From: an uncultured Bacteroidales bacterium | Lineage (GTDB): Bacteria; Bacteroidota; Bacteroidia; Bacteroidales; P3 | NCBI GenBank assembly: GCA_944321735.1 | Contig: CALUMK010000022.1 | Coordinates: 1-45,916 of the forward strand | DNA: 45,916 nucleotides | Reading direction: 5' to 3' | Part shown: in pieces, positions 24,040 to 34,000 of the stretch | How positions within the stretch are numbered: the stretch's first letter is position 1 | Layout: the number at the start of each line of letters is the position of its first letter | The notes under the pieces: generated by a model | Seen by the model: only the letters and a program-made list of their open reading frames with translations | Told to the model about the DNA's origin: nothing | Database searches by the model: none | Made by a program: the position numbers and the translations under genes

Positions 24040-24143
24040 GCAGTTTTTTGTTTAAGAGCTTGGTGGATAGATGGTTGAGATGTTCCATCTATGTCAAATC
24101 GAGCCTACGAAGATACGGAATATTTGGAGTATTGCATATCAGG

Positions 24144-24240
24144 TTACGCCTTGACGTAGCCCGATTGCCCCGGTCAGGCGAAAAGCATGCTGCATGACAC
24201 AAGCGGACAATCTTCCCAAGGTCTAATGACCGATTGAGAT
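24144..24240. repeat. Dispersed repeat, partial copy A (matches 26,780-26,879)
   Basis: About 97 bases match the right half of the MITE-like element downstream of the MFS gene; the longest shared part runs through AAGCATGCTGCATGACACAAG and GTCTAATGACCGAT. The left inverted-repeat arm is missing here. Apart from this repeat and the kamB promoter, the 283 bases between the MATE and kamB genes hold only weak promoter-like motifs for MATE (TATCTTCG, minus strand, 24109-24116). Confidence 0.8.
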
Positions 24241-24246
24241 TCAAGT

Positions 24247-24275
24247 AGGGAATAGGCTTGCCATGGCTCTCGACT
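24247..24275. repeat. Partial copy of the 81-bp palindromic repeat, upstream of kamB
   Basis: Twenty-nine bases ending CATGGCTCTCGACT match the repeat unit after kamC (45829-45856) with only a few differences. Only the left half of the palindrome is present. Confidence 0.6.
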
Positions 24276-24285
24276 TATGCGGAGC

Positions 24286-24317
24286 TTTGTCTCTGTATTC
24301 GGCTTGCACTATCTTTG
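24286..24317 (+). promoter_or_regulatory. Promoter of kamB
   Basis: TTTG (24286-24289), 20 bases and TATCTTTG (24310-24317) match the Bacteroides consensus exactly. The start point falls at about 24,321-24,323, downstream of the longest-frame ATG at 24263. Confidence 0.8.
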
Positions 24318-24322
24318 CGGTT

Positions 24323-25354
24323 GTGATACCGGATTTTTTTGATGATATAACCCAGTATGCTAGTCTTTCCGTAGTAGGGATGGCCAAGAACGTAGGCAAG
24401 ACCGTATGCCTGCGGGCTTTGCTACAGCATTACCGCCGGCAAGACAGGGCTTCGCAGCTGGCGGTCACTTCCATCGGCGTGGACGGGGAAAGCACCGATG
24501 CCCTTTTCAAGAATGCCAAGCCTGAGCTGGATTTCTATCCAGGCATGATTGTGCAGACCTCCGAGCAGCATTATCTCCGTCGCCGTCTTTCAGCAGAGAT
24601 TCTTGATATAAGCCGGGAAACCACCGCTTGCGGCCGTTTGGTTACTGCAAAAGTCCTGACCCCCGGCAAACTGATGCTTTCCGGCTATGCTTACACGCAG
24701 GGGCTCAAGCGGTATATAAGCCTGGCGCATCAGGAGGGTGCCGCGACAGCTATCATCGACGGGGCTTTGTCCCGGATGAGCTTGGCCTCGCCTTTTGTTT
24801 CCGAAGCCATGGTGCTTTGCACGGGTGCTGCATTGTCCAAGAATATGAACGAATTGGTATCGAAGACACGTCTGCAGTACACTTTGATGAATCTGCCTCT
24901 TTTATCGCAGAGCCCCAAGGCAGGCTTGGCCGGGAAACTGGCCATGCTCGATGCCGGGGTTTACGGTATCACGCCCGAAGGCGGAATCCGGGATTTGGGG
25001 ATTCCCTCCTTGCTTCGATTGGACGCGCATCTGGACAAGTTCAAGCCCTTCTATGCCCCTGGTTCGTTCTTGTATGTTTCTGGCATGTTGAACGATTCTT
25101 TCTTGAAGTTCCTTTCTGCTCAGGCTGTCCGGCCGGATTTGATTGTCAGTGATTTCACAAAGCTTTTTATTTCTGCCCAGCCTTATTCGGCGTTTCTCCG
25201 TGGCGGATCCCGTTTATGGGTCTTGCAGCAGCCGGTGGTCTTGGGCATCTGCGTCAATCCGGTATCGCCTGACGGCTATGTCCTAGATTCTTCCGAGCTT
25301 CGGGGACGGATGTCTGATGCTCTGGGCCGTGAAGTCTATGATATCTTGGCTTGA
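24323..25354 (+). CDS. kamB: KamB-like P-loop protein (lysine 5,6-aminomutase reactivase subunit)
   Basis: The protein has a P-loop near its start (VVGMAKNVGKT), then TSIGVDGESTD, GRLVTAKVLTPGKL, and IIDGALSRMSLASP followed by ALSKNMNELVSKT. These match, from memory, the family annotated KamB, which with the MutS-like KamC reactivates the cobalamin-dependent lysine 5,6-aminomutase of lysine fermentation. The frame is open from ATG 24263, but the promoter (24286-24317) lies inside that extension. The in-frame GTG at 24323, five bases after the -7 element, is the more likely start and gives 343 residues with almost no leader. The neighbouring genes are not lysine genes; a KamC-like gene lies 18 kb away. 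Confidence 0.65.
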   Translation: MIPDFFDDITQYASLSVVGMAKNVGKTVCLRALLQHYRRQDRASQLAVTSIGVDGESTDALFKNAKPELDFYPGMIVQTSEQHYLRRRLSAEILDISRETTACGRLVTAKVLTPGKLMLSGYAYTQGLKRYISLAHQEGAATAIIDGALSRMSLASPFVSEAMVLCTGAALSKNMNELVSKTRLQYTLMNLPLLSQSPKAGLAGKLAMLDAGVYGITPEGGIRDLGIPSLLRLDAHLDKFKPFYAPGSFLYVSGMLNDSFLKFLSAQAVRPDLIVSDFTKLFISAQPYSAFLRGGSRLWVLQQPVVLGICVNPVSPDGYVLDSSELRGRMSDALGREVYDILA

Positions 25355-25477
25355 GTTTGAGGCAGGCAGGATTCATTCTGATGTCAGTGCAGCCGGAAAG
25401 CGGGTGAATAAGCTTCGGATGGATTGTTCTTGCAGGCAATGAATTGGCTGTAGGGGAGAAAATGCTAACGGGATTCC

Positions 25478-26623
25478 TTATTCGTAGTTTCTGGAATATT
25501 TCTTGTAGAAGAGCAGAAAACAGCTGAAGCCGGCAAGGCAGAACGGAAGTGCCATCAAGGCGGGGTACCGCAAATCAGCATTCACCACCAAGCCGCCTGC
25601 GTAAGCCCCGATAGCGTTGCCAAGGTTGAAAGCCATCTGCACCGAAGCCGCGCCTAACATCTCGCCTCCTTTGGCTACTTTGATGATGAGCAATTGTTCC
25701 GGAGCCGAGACCGCGAACAGCCCGGCTGTGCCAAAGCACATCAGCAGTACCGCCGGCAGCGCGTAAGGTGAAAAGAAAAACAGGCAGAGCGACACTACGC
25801 CGATCAAGGCTTGGAACATCGTTCCCATTTTGGCAGCTCCGAAGCGGTCCGAAAGCCGTCCGCTGGCAAGATTGCCTGCCACCATGCCGAAACCTGCCAG
25901 AATCATCAGGAAAGAAAGCGATACCGGGCGGAAACCGCTCACTTGGGTCAGCAGCGGGCTGATGTAGCTGTACCAGCAGAACGCGCCCCCGTTGCCTAAG
26001 GCGGTTGCTCCGAGAATCAGCCATGGTTCGGGCCTTTTCAGGAATCGGAACTGCCCTTTGAAACCGGTATCCTCCACGCCCTCAATCGCAGGAACCCATT
26101 TCCAGATGCCATAGAACACGATAAGACTCCAGCCCGAAACCAAAAGGAACGGCAGCCGCCACGAAAGATTATGGCTGAGCGAGGTGCCTAAGGGGACGCC
26201 GAAGAGATTGGCAATGGTCATGCCGGCAATCATGATGGAAACCGCTTCCGCGCTTTTCCCTTGCGATGCCAATTTGGAAGCCACGATGGAAGCGACCCCG
26301 AAATACGCACCATGCGGCAATCCGGACAGAAGACGGCTGAAAAGCAGGCTGTAATATCCTGGGGAAAGGAAGGCGCAGAGATTGCCCGCGAACATTAGGC
26401 AGACCAGCCCTTCCAGAATGCGTTTGGGCGGCATCTTGCGGGCGAAAAGCAGGATAGGAGCCCCGAGGCAGACCCCCAAGGCATAGGCCGAGATGAAATG
26501 CCCCGCCGTAGCGATATCGATTTGCAAGGCTTTGGCCACATCGGGCAGGATGCCCATCATCACGAATTCGGCAATGCCCAGTCCCAGCGTTCCTAAGGAC
26601 AAGGCAATCAGACTCTTTTTCAT
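25478..26623 (-). CDS. MFS transporter (AraJ-like)
   Basis: The 381-residue protein has twelve predicted helices. It opens LIALSLGTLGLGIAEFVMMGILPDVAKALQIDIATAGHFISAYALGVCLGAPIL, as in AraJ/arabinose-efflux-type exporters, and has SRLLSGLPHGAYFGVASIVASKLA in helix four to five. Substrate unknown. It is convergent with kamB; the 123 bases between them hold no clear terminator. A -7 element (TAGCTTTG, 26674-26681) lies upstream, and a MITE-like element is inserted 4 bases beyond it, where the -33 box would be expected. Confidence 0.88.
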   Translation of the reverse strand: MKKSLIALSLGTLGLGIAEFVMMGILPDVAKALQIDIATAGHFISAYALGVCLGAPILLFARKMPPKRILEGLVCLMFAGNLCAFLSPGYYSLLFSRLLSGLPHGAYFGVASIVASKLASQGKSAEAVSIMIAGMTIANLFGVPLGTSLSHNLSWRLPFLLVSGWSLIVFYGIWKWVPAIEGVEDTGFKGQFRFLKRPEPWLILGATALGNGGAFCWYSYISPLLTQVSGFRPVSLSFLMILAGFGMVAGNLASGRLSDRFGAAKMGTMFQALIGVVSLCLFFFSPYALPAVLLMCFGTAGLFAVSAPEQLLIIKVAKGGEMLGAASVQMAFNLGNAIGAYAGGLVVNADLRYPALMALPFCLAGFSCFLLFYKKYSRNYE

Positions 26624-26673
26624 TGTGCAGAATTTCCCCGGATTCTAATGGCTGTTCGGGTTGAAAACAGCTG

Positions 26674-26681
26674 CAAAGCTA
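26674..26681 (-). promoter_or_regulatory. -7 element (TAGCTTTG) of the MFS gene
   Basis: Matches TAnnTTTG on the minus strand, about 50 bases before ATG 26623. No TTG lies at the right distance; the MITE-like element begins at 26686. Confidence 0.5.
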
Positions 26682-26685
26682 TAAA

Positions 26686-26877
26686 CCCAAATCGGTCATT
26701 AGACTCGCCGGGACGTTTCCGGTGGCGGAAATGGTGCTTTCGGGCATCTTGTCCGCTTCTGTCCGCATCCTGCTCCTCGCTACGCCTCAACGTGGCCCGC
26801 TACGCCTTCGGCTAGGCGAGAAGCATGCTGCATGACACAAGCGGGCAATCTCCCCAAAGTCTAATGACCGATTTGGG
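26686..26877. mobile_element. 192-bp MITE-like element with 20-bp terminal inverted repeats
   Basis: CCCAAATCGGTCATTAGACT (26686-26705) is exactly inverted at 26858-26877. ATAAA flanks both ends directly (26681-26685 and 26878-26882), as a 5-bp target duplication would. It encodes no protein. The inside is also partly self-complementary (TTGTCCGCTT near 26750 against AAGCGGGCAA near 26840). The right half recurs at 24144-24240. The transposase must act from elsewhere, if one exists. Confidence 0.75.
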
Positions 26878-26882
26878 ATAAA

Positions 26883-26913
26883 AAAGAGGGGGCCTCCGAA
26901 CGAGGCACCCCTC
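26883..26913 (-). terminator. Terminator hairpin downstream of the 1297-residue T9SS gene
   Basis: On the minus strand GAGGGG and CCTC arms (26886-26897 with 26902-26913) pair and are followed by a T-run (complement of 26879-26885). The T-run overlaps the target duplication of the adjacent MITE-like element. Confidence 0.75.
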
Positions 26914-26937
26914 CCAACCAAAAAAACCAACCTTTAG

Positions 26938-26978
26938 AGATGAAACCATCGGGACGGAACGCCCCGAAGATTTCATCT
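26938..26978. terminator. Second hairpin after the 1297-residue T9SS gene
   Basis: AGATGAAA (26938-26945) and TTTCATCT (26971-26978) form a perfect 8-bp outer stem; TCGGG (26949-26953) and CCCGA (26963-26967) pair inside. It lies 12 bases after the stop codon and a minus-strand T7 follows about 8 bases beyond it. Confidence 0.6.
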
Positions 26979-26990
26979 TTTCAAAGAAGA

Positions 26991-29900
26991 TTATCGTTTG
27001 ACGATCTTGATGATGTATGTCTGGTTGCCTGCCAGGCGGAATTGCAGGAAGTAGACCCCTGGCTCCAAGTCTCCCGTTGGAACCGTTGACATGTTTTTCA
27101 GGTCGGACATTACCATGCGGCCAGACAAATCAATGATGTTCAGTGATTCGTATTCGCCCCGGATATTCAATTGGTCAAAGACCGGGTTCGGGTACGTGCG
27201 GATGCCGGCATCCATTGAAGACACCTCGCTGGCAACATCGTGCAAGTCGATGTAATACGGGTCGGACATCACTTCCTGCCCTTGTGCGTAAACCGCGCTC
27301 ACGACATAGTCGTATTCGCCCAAGGCTACGTTGCTGTCCATGTATTCGAACGAAGTCAGCAGCGTGTCGTTCAGTTTGGTATCGTTACGGTAAACATTGA
27401 AGCCTTGCAGCGTGAACGATTCGCTGGTGGTCTTGGGGGCGTTTTCCATCGAGGCCGGCTTGCTCAGCAGGATGTTGCTGGCGCTGGCGGCCACTTTCCG
27501 GATGTAACCGAGCGGGTCAGAGGTCTTGGCGGCATTTTCCAAGTCGCGTTTGCGGACAACCAAGGCGTTGATGCAAAGGTTCGCATCCAGTGTTATGCCG
27601 CCTTGGGAGGCGACTTCGGCCAAGGAGTACCAGCTGGTACCGTCAGGCGAAACAATGTCGGAATACCACGCTTTGCCCGGTCCCATGTCGTATACGAGGG
27701 CACCGTACTGGACAGCGGCCTGGTCGAAGGAAACCGCGTAGCCCACGCAGATTTCCTGTGCCTGCTGCATCGGGAAAGTCTGGTTGAAATACATTTGCTG
27801 CCATTCGCCTACGCGCAGGCGGCCGGTGAAAGGCTCGCTGTGGACAATGGCATTGTCGATGACTACCACGCCGTTGAGACTGTTCACTTCATCGCCGATG
27901 ATGAATTCGAAGCCTACCAGATAAAGATCCTGGAACAAGTCCATGCTGCTGGTATCCCAGCCGATCATACCGTAGAGGGTGCTGGTGCCTTGGAGGCTGA
28001 TGCTTCCCAGAGGCTGGTTGCAATAGCCCAAAGCCATCGGTTCTTCAAAATACGGCAGATCCCATGTGGTGGTCGTGTTGTAAGTGCCATCTGCATTGGC
28101 TTCCCCTTCCACGTTGACCAAGGAAGGAGCCTCGGCGGTACCTTCGAAAGTGACTTCAATCTGGATCGAATCGGAAGCCACGCAGGAATTGTCATAGAAG
28201 GCTTCCACGCGGTAGTTGTACTGCTGGCCGGCTTCCACGTCCGGATCGATGTACTTGAGATCGACCAAGTGTTCCGACAGCAGTTCGTTGTCGCGGTAGA
28301 TGTTGAAGCCCACGAAACCATCGCCGGGAGTCAAGTCCCAGCTCAAGCAAACCTGTTCGTTCGATTCATAGGCTTCCACGGAAGTCGGCCCATCGCATTC
28401 CCCGATGGGGTAGATGGTCGCTTCGGCGGAGATGCCGTAGTTGGAAGAGTTCGCCGAACATCCTTCTTTTACTACTTCGACGGTGTAGGTGTAAGTTCCT
28501 GCTTCATAGACGATATCCGAGAAGCGGCGTTTCTGGAGCGGCGAGGAGGTAATCAGTTCGTCATTGCGGTAAACATTGTAACCTACCAGGTCGGAGGCGC
28601 TGGCTGCTTCGATGCTGACTACCTGGTTGAACGTTACCAAAGGCTGCATGATAAACCGTAGCAAGGCGGTACCGTCTTCCAAGGTGTCTACCGTGATGCC
28701 GGAGGCCAGGATGGTATAGCCCTCGCTGATGGCGGCAATCTCGTCAACGGCAGGATAGTCGGCTACGTCGTTGGTCGAAATCCGTTCCCCGGTATTCCAG
28801 TCGAGCACGACCACGCTGCAAGAATGCGTGCCGTTCTGGTCGGCCAGGTAGACACGCCCGTCATGGTAAGCACTGCCGCAGATGATAAGTCCGTCGATAT
28901 CGAAAGTCTTGTCAAGCTGGACAGGGTCGGTGGTCACAGGATCGTAGAAGGCAATGCTGGAAGTGCTTCCTATCATCAGCAAGTCTTGGTCCCCGTTCCC
29001 GTTTTCAACGTAGGCGACATGGGAAATGTTGGAAATCGGTGTCGTGAAGCTGTTGGCCATTTCCAGGTCGAAATCCCCGTTGCGGGAAATGACATAGACG
29101 GTATTGTTGTTATTGATGCAATAGAAGTAGCCGTCATGGTATTCCATGTCCCACATGCCGGGCAGCCCGTCCACGGCGACTTCCTGGAGCAGCACGCCGC
29201 TGGTGGCATCGAAGACTTGGATTACGTCCGACAAGAATTGGCCCACGTACATGTAATTCCCGATCTGGACGGCGGCACTGGCGTAGATGCCGTTGGTGTT
29301 GAACATGCCTGCATAGTCCAGCGTGTCGGATTGGTAGGCTTTCGTTGCAGGAGCCTTGGGAGTCTGGGATGCATGGGAGAAGAGGGATTCGGTCCCGCGC
29401 TCAGTCCTGGCGGACTTGGCTCCCGGCTGGCTGCTCATGATGGCCGATGGCAGGCCCCATGTCAGGTTCACGGTGCGGTTGTAAACGATGTCGGCGTTGA
29501 TTTCCTGGACGGGGACGCATCCGCCGACCGCTACGACCAGGATATTGACGGCATCGCTTTCTGCCGAGGTTTCACCGTCTGTGTATACCGCTTCGATGGT
29601 GTAACTATGGATGCCTTCTTCCACGTTGTTGTCGATGTACGACGTGGCACTGGCATCGATGAGTTCGGGGTTCACCTGCACGCTGTCCCTGTAGATGTTG
29701 AAACCTTGCAAGGTGTATTGGCCTTGGACAGGGGTGGTCCAGCTGAGGTTCACGTTGGTGGATTCGCGATCCTGCACCGCCTGGAGGTAACGGGCCTTTG
29801 CATGGATTTGGTTTTCATCCAGCAGGATGACATAGGGAATCCAGGAGGCATTCTGGTAGGAGTAACCGGCAATGATACGCCCGTCGTCCGAGATGGAGCC

Positions 29901-30884
29901 TGCGCTGAACAAGGGTGCCGTGGCTTCGACGTCCAAGCCGTACAGTTCCGTCAGGTAATCGTTCAGGGAGAGGCGTTGGCCGCTGTTTATGTTGTAGAGG
30001 AAAGGTTTGCGGGAATAAATGTCCGCAGAGCTGGATTGGTCGGCTCCCAGCACCCATCCGTTTTCAGAAATGGAAAAGGCAAAGCAAACGGTATTTCCCA
30101 AGGAAGGCTGGATCCGCCTTACTTCCATGCTTTGTGCTGCCTTGTCGTAAAGGATTACGACGGCTTCGTCTCCATTGTCCCCGCAGATGATGGTTCCATC
30201 GTTGTTGGTGTTGTAGAGGCTGCCGTCCGCATTGTCCGTGGTCCCTACGAAGAACGAAGTGTCATTGTCCAGGTCCCAGAATACCGGGGAGAAGTTCGTG
30301 TGGGCGAAAGGTGCCGACGAACGGCCTGCGACAATGCTCCCGTCGTTGGACAAGCCAAGTGCCATCGCACCGTAGCCTGAACCCGTTACTTCCGGGTCGT
30401 TCCAGTGCATGGGCAGCGCCTCGATGAACTCGCCTTGGCCATCGTAGATATAGCTGCGGTACCATCCGGTCGCATCTTCTCTTTCCACGAAGCCGAATAT
30501 GGTGTCCAATCCGGCCGAAGCATATTCAAAGCCGCTTTGGGCCGGGTCGATCCTTTGGCCGTCGCGGACGATGTACGAGCTGGTCACATAGTTGTCCGAG
30601 TCCACATACTCGGCCATGGCAACGCCTTCGAACGTGGTCCAGGTATCGTTGGCGATATCATAGACCATGGCCACGGACGCAGATGCGTCGACAAAGGAGT
30701 GGATGATGTATCTCTCATTCCGGGAAAGGCGTACATCGGTGATGCCTTGGGCTGCATTCAGCAGTCTGGCTTCGCCTTTTTCCCCTTGGATGACTGTGTT
30801 GGCGGGAGCCTCTTGGGCAAAACATCCCGGCATGAGGGATGCCCCCAGGATGATTGCGGTGATGATTTTTTTCATGTTTTTCAT
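26991..30884 (-). CDS. Giant secreted T9SS protein with FN3 modules and quinoprotein-like segment
   Basis: The 1297-residue protein has a signal peptide (MKKIITAIILGASLMPGCFAQ). The first 350 residues look like a repeated beta-propeller (VRLSRNERYIIHSFV, ALGLSNDGSIVAGRSSAP, FSISENGWVLGADQSS, GSISDDGRIIAGYS). FN3-like modules with FNIYRDSVQV, YNVYRNDEL and FNIYRDNELL follow, with a second propeller-like part between them (GNYMYVGQFLSDVIQVFDATSGVLLQEVAVDG). The end (IRTYPNPVFDQLNIRGEY to YIIKIVKR) is a T9SS type A sorting domain. It is probably surface-attached; function unknown. It follows the 1341-residue gene by 125 bases and may share its transcript. Confidence 0.88.
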   Translation of the reverse strand: MKNMKKIITAIILGASLMPGCFAQEAPANTVIQGEKGEARLLNAAQGITDVRLSRNERYIIHSFVDASASVAMVYDIANDTWTTFEGVAMAEYVDSDNYVTSSYIVRDGQRIDPAQSGFEYASAGLDTIFGFVEREDATGWYRSYIYDGQGEFIEALPMHWNDPEVTGSGYGAMALGLSNDGSIVAGRSSAPFAHTNFSPVFWDLDNDTSFFVGTTDNADGSLYNTNNDGTIICGDNGDEAVVILYDKAAQSMEVRRIQPSLGNTVCFAFSISENGWVLGADQSSSADIYSRKPFLYNINSGQRLSLNDYLTELYGLDVEATAPLFSAGSISDDGRIIAGYSYQNASWIPYVILLDENQIHAKARYLQAVQDRESTNVNLSWTTPVQGQYTLQGFNIYRDSVQVNPELIDASATSYIDNNVEEGIHSYTIEAVYTDGETSAESDAVNILVVAVGGCVPVQEINADIVYNRTVNLTWGLPSAIMSSQPGAKSARTERGTESLFSHASQTPKAPATKAYQSDTLDYAGMFNTNGIYASAAVQIGNYMYVGQFLSDVIQVFDATSGVLLQEVAVDGLPGMWDMEYHDGYFYCINNNNTVYVISRNGDFDLEMANSFTTPISNISHVAYVENGNGDQDLLMIGSTSSIAFYDPVTTDPVQLDKTFDIDGLIICGSAYHDGRVYLADQNGTHSCSVVVLDWNTGERISTNDVADYPAVDEIAAISEGYTILASGITVDTLEDGTALLRFIMQPLVTFNQVVSIEAASASDLVGYNVYRNDELITSSPLQKRRFSDIVYEAGTYTYTVEVVKEGCSANSSNYGISAEATIYPIGECDGPTSVEAYESNEQVCLSWDLTPGDGFVGFNIYRDNELLSEHLVDLKYIDPDVEAGQQYNYRVEAFYDNSCVASDSIQIEVTFEGTAEAPSLVNVEGEANADGTYNTTTTWDLPYFEEPMALGYCNQPLGSISLQGTSTLYGMIGWDTSSMDLFQDLYLVGFEFIIGDEVNSLNGVVVIDNAIVHSEPFTGRLRVGEWQQMYFNQTFPMQQAQEICVGYAVSFDQAAVQYGALVYDMGPGKAWYSDIVSPDGTSWYSLAEVASQGGITLDANLCINALVVRKRDLENAAKTSDPLGYIRKVAASASNILLSKPASMENAPKTTSESFTLQGFNVYRNDTKLNDTLLTSFEYMDSNVALGEYDYVVSAVYAQGQEVMSDPYYIDLHDVASEVSSMDAGIRTYPNPVFDQLNIRGEYESLNIIDLSGRMVMSDLKNMSTVPTGDLEPGVYFLQFRLAGNQTYIIKIVKR

Positions 30885-30905
30885 TTTTTATTCGTTATTC
30901 AGGAA

Positions 30906-30987
30906 GAGGCGGCTCCGTTTCCCCTTTGTCGAGCCAAAGCCTCTTGCCGGGTCTTTTCTGGCAAAGAGCTCCTTTCCAGGCCGCCTC
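30906..30987. repeat. Inverted repeat in the spacer between the two giant T9SS genes
   Basis: GAGGCGGC (30906-30913) is inverted at 30980-30987, with an inner hairpin TTGCC/GGCAA near 30944-30964. It probably folds in the intercistronic RNA and may adjust expression of the downstream gene. Confidence 0.45.
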
Positions 30988-31009
30988 CTCGGGCTTGTTG
31001 TGTTTTATT

Positions 31010-34000
31010 CTACCAAACCAGGACTTTGAATGTGGCCTGGTTCCCGTTTTCACCGAATACTTTGACGAGGAGTATTTGGGATTTGGCAGCAGTCCGGACA
31101 AAGACATTCTCGGTGGAATTCACATCGTAGTATCCCATGGCTTTCCCTTCCGGCGTATAGAGCTGGAGTGCCTTGATGAACAAGTGCGAGGGATTTTCCA
31201 CAATGATTTGTCCTTGGTATGCGCGTACTTTCAAAGCTCTGCCGAAGCCCAGCACGGATTCGTTGGCTGAAGGCGTCGTCGAGAACGTGCTTTCCACATC
31301 CTCGCTGTAAAGCATGTTGTCGCAGTATCCCATCAATCTCCATACGTAGGAGGTATTCGCACGCAGGTTGCGGAGCGTGAAGTGGTCCGGTTCCTGGGCC
31401 ATCGTCGTGTCGAACCGGCTGGTCGAGGCTTCCCGGTAGAACACGTAGGCGAACTGGTTGTTTGCACCCGGGGTCCAGGTCAATTCGGCTGTCAGGTTGT
31501 CATAATCCACTTCGGCGGCCAGGTTGCTCGGTGTTCCGCAGACCGGGACAGGAAGCGTGGTGAATTCTACCGTGTTCGACCATTCGCTGGTGTCGCCGGG
31601 AGCGCAGATGGCACGGGTCCTGGCGTAGTAGGGAATGTTGAGCACTTCGTACAGGCTGGTGAACGTGGTGGTATCCCTCGTGTAGCCTATGCTGTAGTTG
31701 ACGTTAGGATAACGGTTGGTGTCCTGTGCCCAGATGTTCATTTCCTTGTTCGTGGTCTGGGAGTTCACGGCAAGGCGCACGCTCTGCCAGGTCACGTCAA
31801 GCACTTCCAGATTGGTGGGAGCATAGCAAGGTGTCTGGGTGTTGATGTAAATCGTGTTCGACGGTTCCGTCGGGAATGTCCGGTCGGCACCGCAGAACCC
31901 GAATACGTGGATGGCATAGGAGGAGGCCGGTTCCAAGTCGGTCAGGCTGCATGTGTTGCCTTCCGTGTAGAGCGTGTCGTAACGGGATTCTTCCGCGTTG
32001 CGGTTCGTGTAGACCACGGCGAATTCCATCGCCTCTCCTTGCCAGCTTAGGTTGATGCTGGTCTCGGTGCGGCCTGTCGAACGCAGGTTGGTCGGAGCCG
32101 GGCATGCCAGGTCGAGCCAGATGACGGAAATGCTGTCCAGGAAGATGGCGTTGTCGGTCATGAGCGTTTCATCGCTCTTGAAGAGCAAGGCCAAGTTGTT
32201 GAACTCGTTTACTTCGAAATCGAAAGCAAAGCGTTGCACGCTGTCCGTCAGTTCGGAGCAGGGAACGGAGCCGATGACATGGCTGCGGTTGAAGCCATCG
32301 GAGGGCGAAGCCAGGACAAGCACGGAATCGGTCTGGCCGAACGCTGTGGAATCGTAGAGTTCCCATCCGTCGCGGAGATAGAATCCTTTGAGCCCGAACG
32401 AGAGTTCTGCCGTCCCGGTCTGGTTCCCGGCGCTGAGCGTGGGCAGGATCAGCCAGTGGTTGTCGGACGTGGCGGTTCCGTATATGCCGAGAGCCGGATC
32501 GTTGTTCTCGTCAGTAGTGGCTTGCCATCCGTATCCCATCGCATCGCTCAAGCGGGAGGATCCCGTATCGGCCAGGATCCCGCTCTGCGACAGGAATCCT
32601 TCCGGCATGGTTTCCACAGTGGAAAGCGGTTCTTCGAAAGGAATGCTCTGCAAGGTGGTGAACTCGATTTCGGAAACCAAGGAAGAGTCGCCAGCACCGC
32701 AGATAGCCTGAATCCTTGCCGTGTAGGTGGTATTGGCCGTCAGGCCGGACAGCGTGTATCCTTCTTCCGAAACCAGCGGGTAGGATACCCATGTGGAATC
32801 GCCTTCCGCCAAGGTCTGGATGAAGAAATCGGCAAAAGGCCGGTTGGGGTCGCTCCATGAAAGACTGGCCTCATTGTAGGTCAAATCATCTTCCACTACG
32901 GCCAAATCGGTCGGCTTGCGGCAAGGCAGGACGGGTTCCACGACCAGTTGGTTGATGCCGAAGGTAGGCGCTACTTGGTCGCTAAGGTTGAAGATATGGT
33001 AGGCAATGGCCCGTACGTAAACGTTCTCATCGCCCGCGACCGGGAAAGAAGCCGTGGTGAACGTAGTGTAATCGTCAGGATCCAACTCGGTTTCGTGGTC
33101 TATCTTGCCAATGGTACGCCAGATTCGGGCTTCATCTTCTCCGATGGCATACTGGAACACCAAGGAGTCGCCGGGTATCCTGTCATAGTTCATGGTTTCA
33201 CCCGTAAAGGCATTCTGGCTGAAAATCCGGATGTCGAAATAAGCCATGGCGCTGTCGTATTCCAAAGGCATCATGGCCGGAGAAATGGCATCGGAATGTA
33301 CATATTGTGTTTCATCCATCGACATGAAATCCCCTGTCAGTGTAGCTGAAAGAAACCTCGGGCCTTCGCCCCACATGCCGCTTGAGTTGATGGTGAAAGG
33401 CATGTCGGGCGTAGTGGTACTCCATCCGGGAGCCTGCATGCCTGTTTGGCCGTTCTCGAAGCTGAACGTGGCCGGCAAGACAGCTGGCGTGAAGGCGGAA
33501 AGACTGGCATAGTCCCCCGAATAGGCTACGTTTTCCCCATCAGCTCTTAAAGCCCATGCATAGAAATAGTAGACCGAACCGGGCTCCAAGCCGTCCACGG
33601 TCACGGTTTGGTCCGTAGTGTTGGCTTTGACGATATGCAGGGTGCTTTCGTTGATGGTCACGGTCTGGCCGTCCGTGTAGCCGGCTTCGCCATCCAAGCT
33701 GAAATCGTAGGCCGGCAGCGTTTCCTCGCTCCACGCCAACAGGTATCCTTCGGCTTTCGGGTCGTTTTCGATGGCCAAGGTGAGGCTGTTGGCGGTCATC
33801 GATTCCACAGAGATGCTTCCGGGTGCGGACAGCAGGGTGCTGACGGCTTGGGTGGCGTAAAGATCCTGGTTGTACAGCGGGCCTCCCGAGCAGGCTGCAT
33901 TGTAGAAGAAAGCGTGGAGATAATAGGTGGTGGCCGATTCCAGCCCGTCAAAGCCCGAAGGCGAGAACAAGGCCGACCCGTAGCTGTCGATGCGGCCCGT

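Noticed and set aside
24263-24322. Longest kamB frame starting at ATG 24263
   Set aside because: The consensus promoter lies inside this stretch and the first bases belong to a dispersed repeat; GTG 24323 is the better start.
27240-28661. 473-residue plus-strand open frame
   Set aside because: Antisense shadow of the same T9SS gene, without domain likeness.
28824-30380. 518-residue plus-strand open frame
   Set aside because: It lies opposite the clear secreted protein gene on the minus strand, has no signal or motif, and reflects codon bias of the real gene.
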